DNA from: an uncultured Alistipes sp.
Lineage (GTDB): Bacteria; Bacteroidota; Bacteroidia; Bacteroidales; Rikenellaceae
DNA length: 7,528 bases
Direction of reading: 5' to 3'
Assembly: GCA_958449275.1 (NCBI GenBank)
Contig: CAUDHE010000102.1
Location: forward strand, 1 to 7,528
The first letter of the stretch is position 1; each line of letters opens with the position of its first letter. The notes beneath the pieces were generated by a model. That model saw nothing but the letters and a program-made list of their open reading frames with translations. It was not told the DNA's origin and ran no database searches. Positions 5,727 through 7,528 of the stretch are shown here, piece after piece. The position numbers and the translations under genes were made by a program.

Positions 5727-6637
5727 CGGTATTATTATCTACGATTCTGACACTCAGTGTGCTGGGTATTCTGTCGGCCGTTATCCTGTACTTCGTTGCA
5801 CGTAAGTTCAGGGTCGAGGAGGATCCCCGCATCGACGAGGTGGAGAAGATGCTCCCGGGCGCTAATTGCGGCGGCTGCGGATTCGCCGGGTGCCGCGCCA
5901 TGGCGGAAGCTATGGTCAAACGCGACGACATTTCGGCGTTGTTCTGTCCCGTGGGAGGAGCCGAGTGCATGAAAAAGGCGGCGGCCTATCTGGGCAAGAC
6001 TGCACCCGAGAAGGAACCTGCCGTGGCGACGGTGCGTTGCGGCGGTACGTGCGCCAAGCGTTCGCGCACAAACCGGTTCGACGGCGCGAAGAGTTGCGCG
6101 GTAGCTTCGTCGCTCTATGTTGGCGAAACGGCGTGTGCTTTCGGATGCCTCGGTTACGGCGATTGCGTCGAAGCGTGCGCTTTCGATGCCATTCGCGTCA
6201 ATCCCGAGACGGGTTTGGCCGAGGTCGATCCCGAGAAGTGTACGGCTTGCGGCGCGTGCGTTAAGGCGTGTCCCAAAAACATCATCGAGTTGCGCAAGAA
6301 GTGGCCCAAGAACCGTGCGGTGTATGTGAGCTGCGTATCGAAAGATAAGGGCGCCGTGGTGATGAAGGCATGCAAGGCGGGGTGTATAGGTTGCGGAAAG
6401 TGTGCCAAGGTGTGTCCTTTCGGAGCCATTATCGTAGAAAACAATCTGGCCTACATCGATCCGCAGAAATGCAAACTGTGTCGCAAGTGCGTGAACGAGT
6501 GCCCGACGGGCGCCATTGCGCTGAAGGGTATGGAGCCGCTGCCGAAAGAGCCCAAAGCCCCCGCGGCGAAACCCGCGGCCAAGCCTGCCGCGGCTGCCGA
6601 GACCCCGAATGATGAGAAAGTTAACGAGCAGAAATAA
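5723..6637 (+). CDS. rnfB: Rnf complex iron-sulfur subunit RnfB
   Basis: Electron-relay subunit of the ferredoxin:NAD+ oxidoreductase Rnf complex, anchored on the cytoplasmic face of the membrane; 304 aa. Residues 3-25 form one membrane helix. A four-cysteine Fe-S domain follows: ANCGGCGFAGC (Cys49, 52, 57) and FCPVGG (Cys75). Then come four ferredoxin-like motifs: Cys138/142/148/152, CTACGACVKACP (173-184), CIGCGKCAKVCP (221-232) and CKLCRKCVNECP (250-261). There are 26 cysteines in all. This cluster-rich form is longer than the E. coli RsxB type, and resembles the anaerobe type of RnfB. The first motif ends ACAF rather than the usual CP. The tail (272-292) is a Lys/Pro/Ala repeat of low complexity. 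Start is fixed by the ATGA overlap with rseC; rnfC follows after 9 bases. Confidence 0.96.
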   Translation: MTVLLSTILTLSVLGILSAVILYFVARKFRVEEDPRIDEVEKMLPGANCGGCGFAGCRAMAEAMVKRDDISALFCPVGGAECMKKAAAYLGKTAPEKEPAVATVRCGGTCAKRSRTNRFDGAKSCAVASSLYVGETACAFGCLGYGDCVEACAFDAIRVNPETGLAEVDPEKCTACGACVKACPKNIIELRKKWPKNRAVYVSCVSKDKGAVVMKACKAGCIGCGKCAKVCPFGAIIVENNLAYIDPQKCKLCRKCVNECPTGAIALKGMEPLPKEPKAPAAKPAAKPAAAAETPNDEKVNEQK

Positions 6638-6646
6638 ACATACGTT

Positions 6647-7528
6647 ATGAAGACATTTCCGATAGGCGGAGTTCATCCGTCGGATAATAAAAAATGGAGC
6701 TGCGGCCGTGCCATAGAGGTGGCGGAACTTCCCGATGTCGTCAATATTCCGCTCGGACAACACATCGGTGCGCCCGCCGCGGCCAAGGTGGCCAAAGGCG
6801 ATAAAGTGCTTACGGGCCAACTCATAGCCGAGGCTTCGAGCTTCATGTCGGCCAATATCCACTCGCCGATTTCGGGTACGGTGACGGCCGTGGACATGGT
6901 TCCCAACGGTCAGGGCCTGCGCCAGATGATGATTACCATCAAGCGTGAGGGCGACGAGTGGATGCCCGAGATCGACCGTACGCCCGAGATCAAGCGCGAA
7001 TGCACGCTCGACGCCGCGGCCATCATAGCCAAGATAAAGGATGCGGGCATAGTGGGTATGGGCGGTGCGACGTTCCCCACGCATGTGAAGTTGTCGATTC
7101 CCCCGGGATGCAAGGCCGAGTACCTTATTATAAACGGTGTGGAGTGCGAACCCTATCTCACCTCCGACCACCGCACCATGCTGGAGCGCGGTGAGGAGTT
7201 GCTGGTGGGTGTAGAGATTCTCAAGCGCGCCTTGGGTGTGGACAAAGCCGTCATCGGTATCGAGAACAACAAGCCCGACGCGATAGCTCATTTGCGAGCG
7301 CTCATCGCCGAGAAGAATTTCGCCGTTACGGTGGAGCCTCTGAAGGTGCAGTACCCTCAGGGCGGCGAGAAGCAGTTGATAGCGGCCGTTACGGGCCGTC
7401 AGGTGCCCCCTCCTCCGGGATTGCCCATACATGTGGGTGCCGTGGTGTGCAACGCCTCGACTTCGGTGGCCGTTTACGAGGCCGTGCAGAAGAACAAACC
7501 GCTCATAGAGCGTGTGGTGACCGTCACG
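6647..7528 (+). CDS. rnfC: Rnf complex NADH-binding subunit RnfC, 3'-truncated by window
   Basis: NADH/FMN-binding subunit of the Rnf complex, where electrons from RnfB-side clusters reduce NAD+. All 294 codons to the window edge are open, with no stop. Residues 1-100 are the RnfC N-terminal domain: FPIGGVHP, then a barrel/lipoyl-like fold with IPLGQHIG, V.KGDKVLTGQ and IHSPISGTV. From about 120 comes the Rossmann-like domain shared with the complex I 51-kDa subunit: glycine-rich GIVGMGGATFPTHVK (134-148), NGVECEPYLTSDHR (163-176), and YPQGGEKQL (236-244). The SLBB region and the two C-terminal CxxCxxC cluster motifs of the family lie beyond the window. Start at 6647 follows rnfB by 9 bases; rnfD, rnfG, rnfE and rnfA are expected next. 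Confidence 0.95.
   Translation, partial: MKTFPIGGVHPSDNKKWSCGRAIEVAELPDVVNIPLGQHIGAPAAAKVAKGDKVLTGQLIAEASSFMSANIHSPISGTVTAVDMVPNGQGLRQMMITIKREGDEWMPEIDRTPEIKRECTLDAAAIIAKIKDAGIVGMGGATFPTHVKLSIPPGCKAEYLIINGVECEPYLTSDHRTMLERGEELLVGVEILKRALGVDKAVIGIENNKPDAIAHLRALIAEKNFAVTVEPLKVQYPQGGEKQLIAAVTGRQVPPPPGLPIHVGAVVCNASTSVAVYEAVQKNKPLIERVVTVT

Noticed and set aside
5735..7432. 565-codon open frame on the minus strand covering rnfB and most of rnfC
   Set aside because: Antisense shadow. The + strand encodes RnfB and RnfC with intact cysteine and nucleotide-binding motifs; the minus product has no recognisable domain and crosses two genes. Long antisense frames are common in GC-rich codon-biased DNA.

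Overview
The window reads as chromosomal DNA of a fairly GC-rich member of the Bacteroidota, most likely an Alistipes-like (Rikenellaceae) gut bacterium. Three things point there: gaps upstream of genes carry the Bacteroidota housekeeping promoter -7 element TAnnTTTG (1844, 2600, 3649); start codons follow A/T-rich leaders with no clear Shine-Dalgarno sequence; and the protein set (MerR with no effector domain, Nif3 beside a C4 zinc-ribbon coiled-coil protein, RseC-RnfB-RnfC) is typical of that phylum. The genus is inference from composition and gene content. All genes are on the + strand and coding density is high. No tRNA, rRNA, CRISPR array, insertion sequence or phage gene was seen.

Layout. 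(1) 2-1668: the 3' part of an RsmF-type rRNA m5C methyltransferase, then, 8 bases later, a MerR-family regulator, probably one transcript. (2) 1669-1877: a 209-base gap with unusually strong secondary structure: two back-to-back GC-rich hairpins, then an A/T-rich inverted repeat, then a -7 element. (3) 1878-3454: a Nif3-family dinuclear-metal protein and a zinc-ribbon coiled-coil protein. The second gene seems to have its own promoter inside the 3' end of the first. (4) 3455-3689: a 235-base gap with a stem-loop, a good intrinsic terminator and a promoter. (5) 3690-7528: NAD+ synthase, RseC, RnfB and RnfC (cut by the window end), tightly spaced and probably one operon. The rest of the Rnf complex (rnfD, G, E, A) is expected just downstream.

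How the genes work together. RseC, RnfB and RnfC belong to the Rnf complex, a membrane ferredoxin:NAD+ oxidoreductase that couples electron transfer to ion pumping. RnfB supplies the iron-sulfur relay and RnfC the NADH/FMN site. NAD+ synthase, 27 bases upstream, makes the cofactor that Rnf reduces.

The main surprise is in the NAD+ synthase. It keeps the full two-domain architecture of the glutamine-dependent enzyme, but the catalytic cysteine position of the glutaminase domain is glycine (VMVGDDL where the family has a CED motif), and other glutaminase motifs are eroded. The synthetase domain looks intact, so the enzyme may depend on ammonia while carrying a dead or repurposed nitrilase domain. 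No wholly new multi-gene system is evident; the rest is core metabolism and RNA modification.
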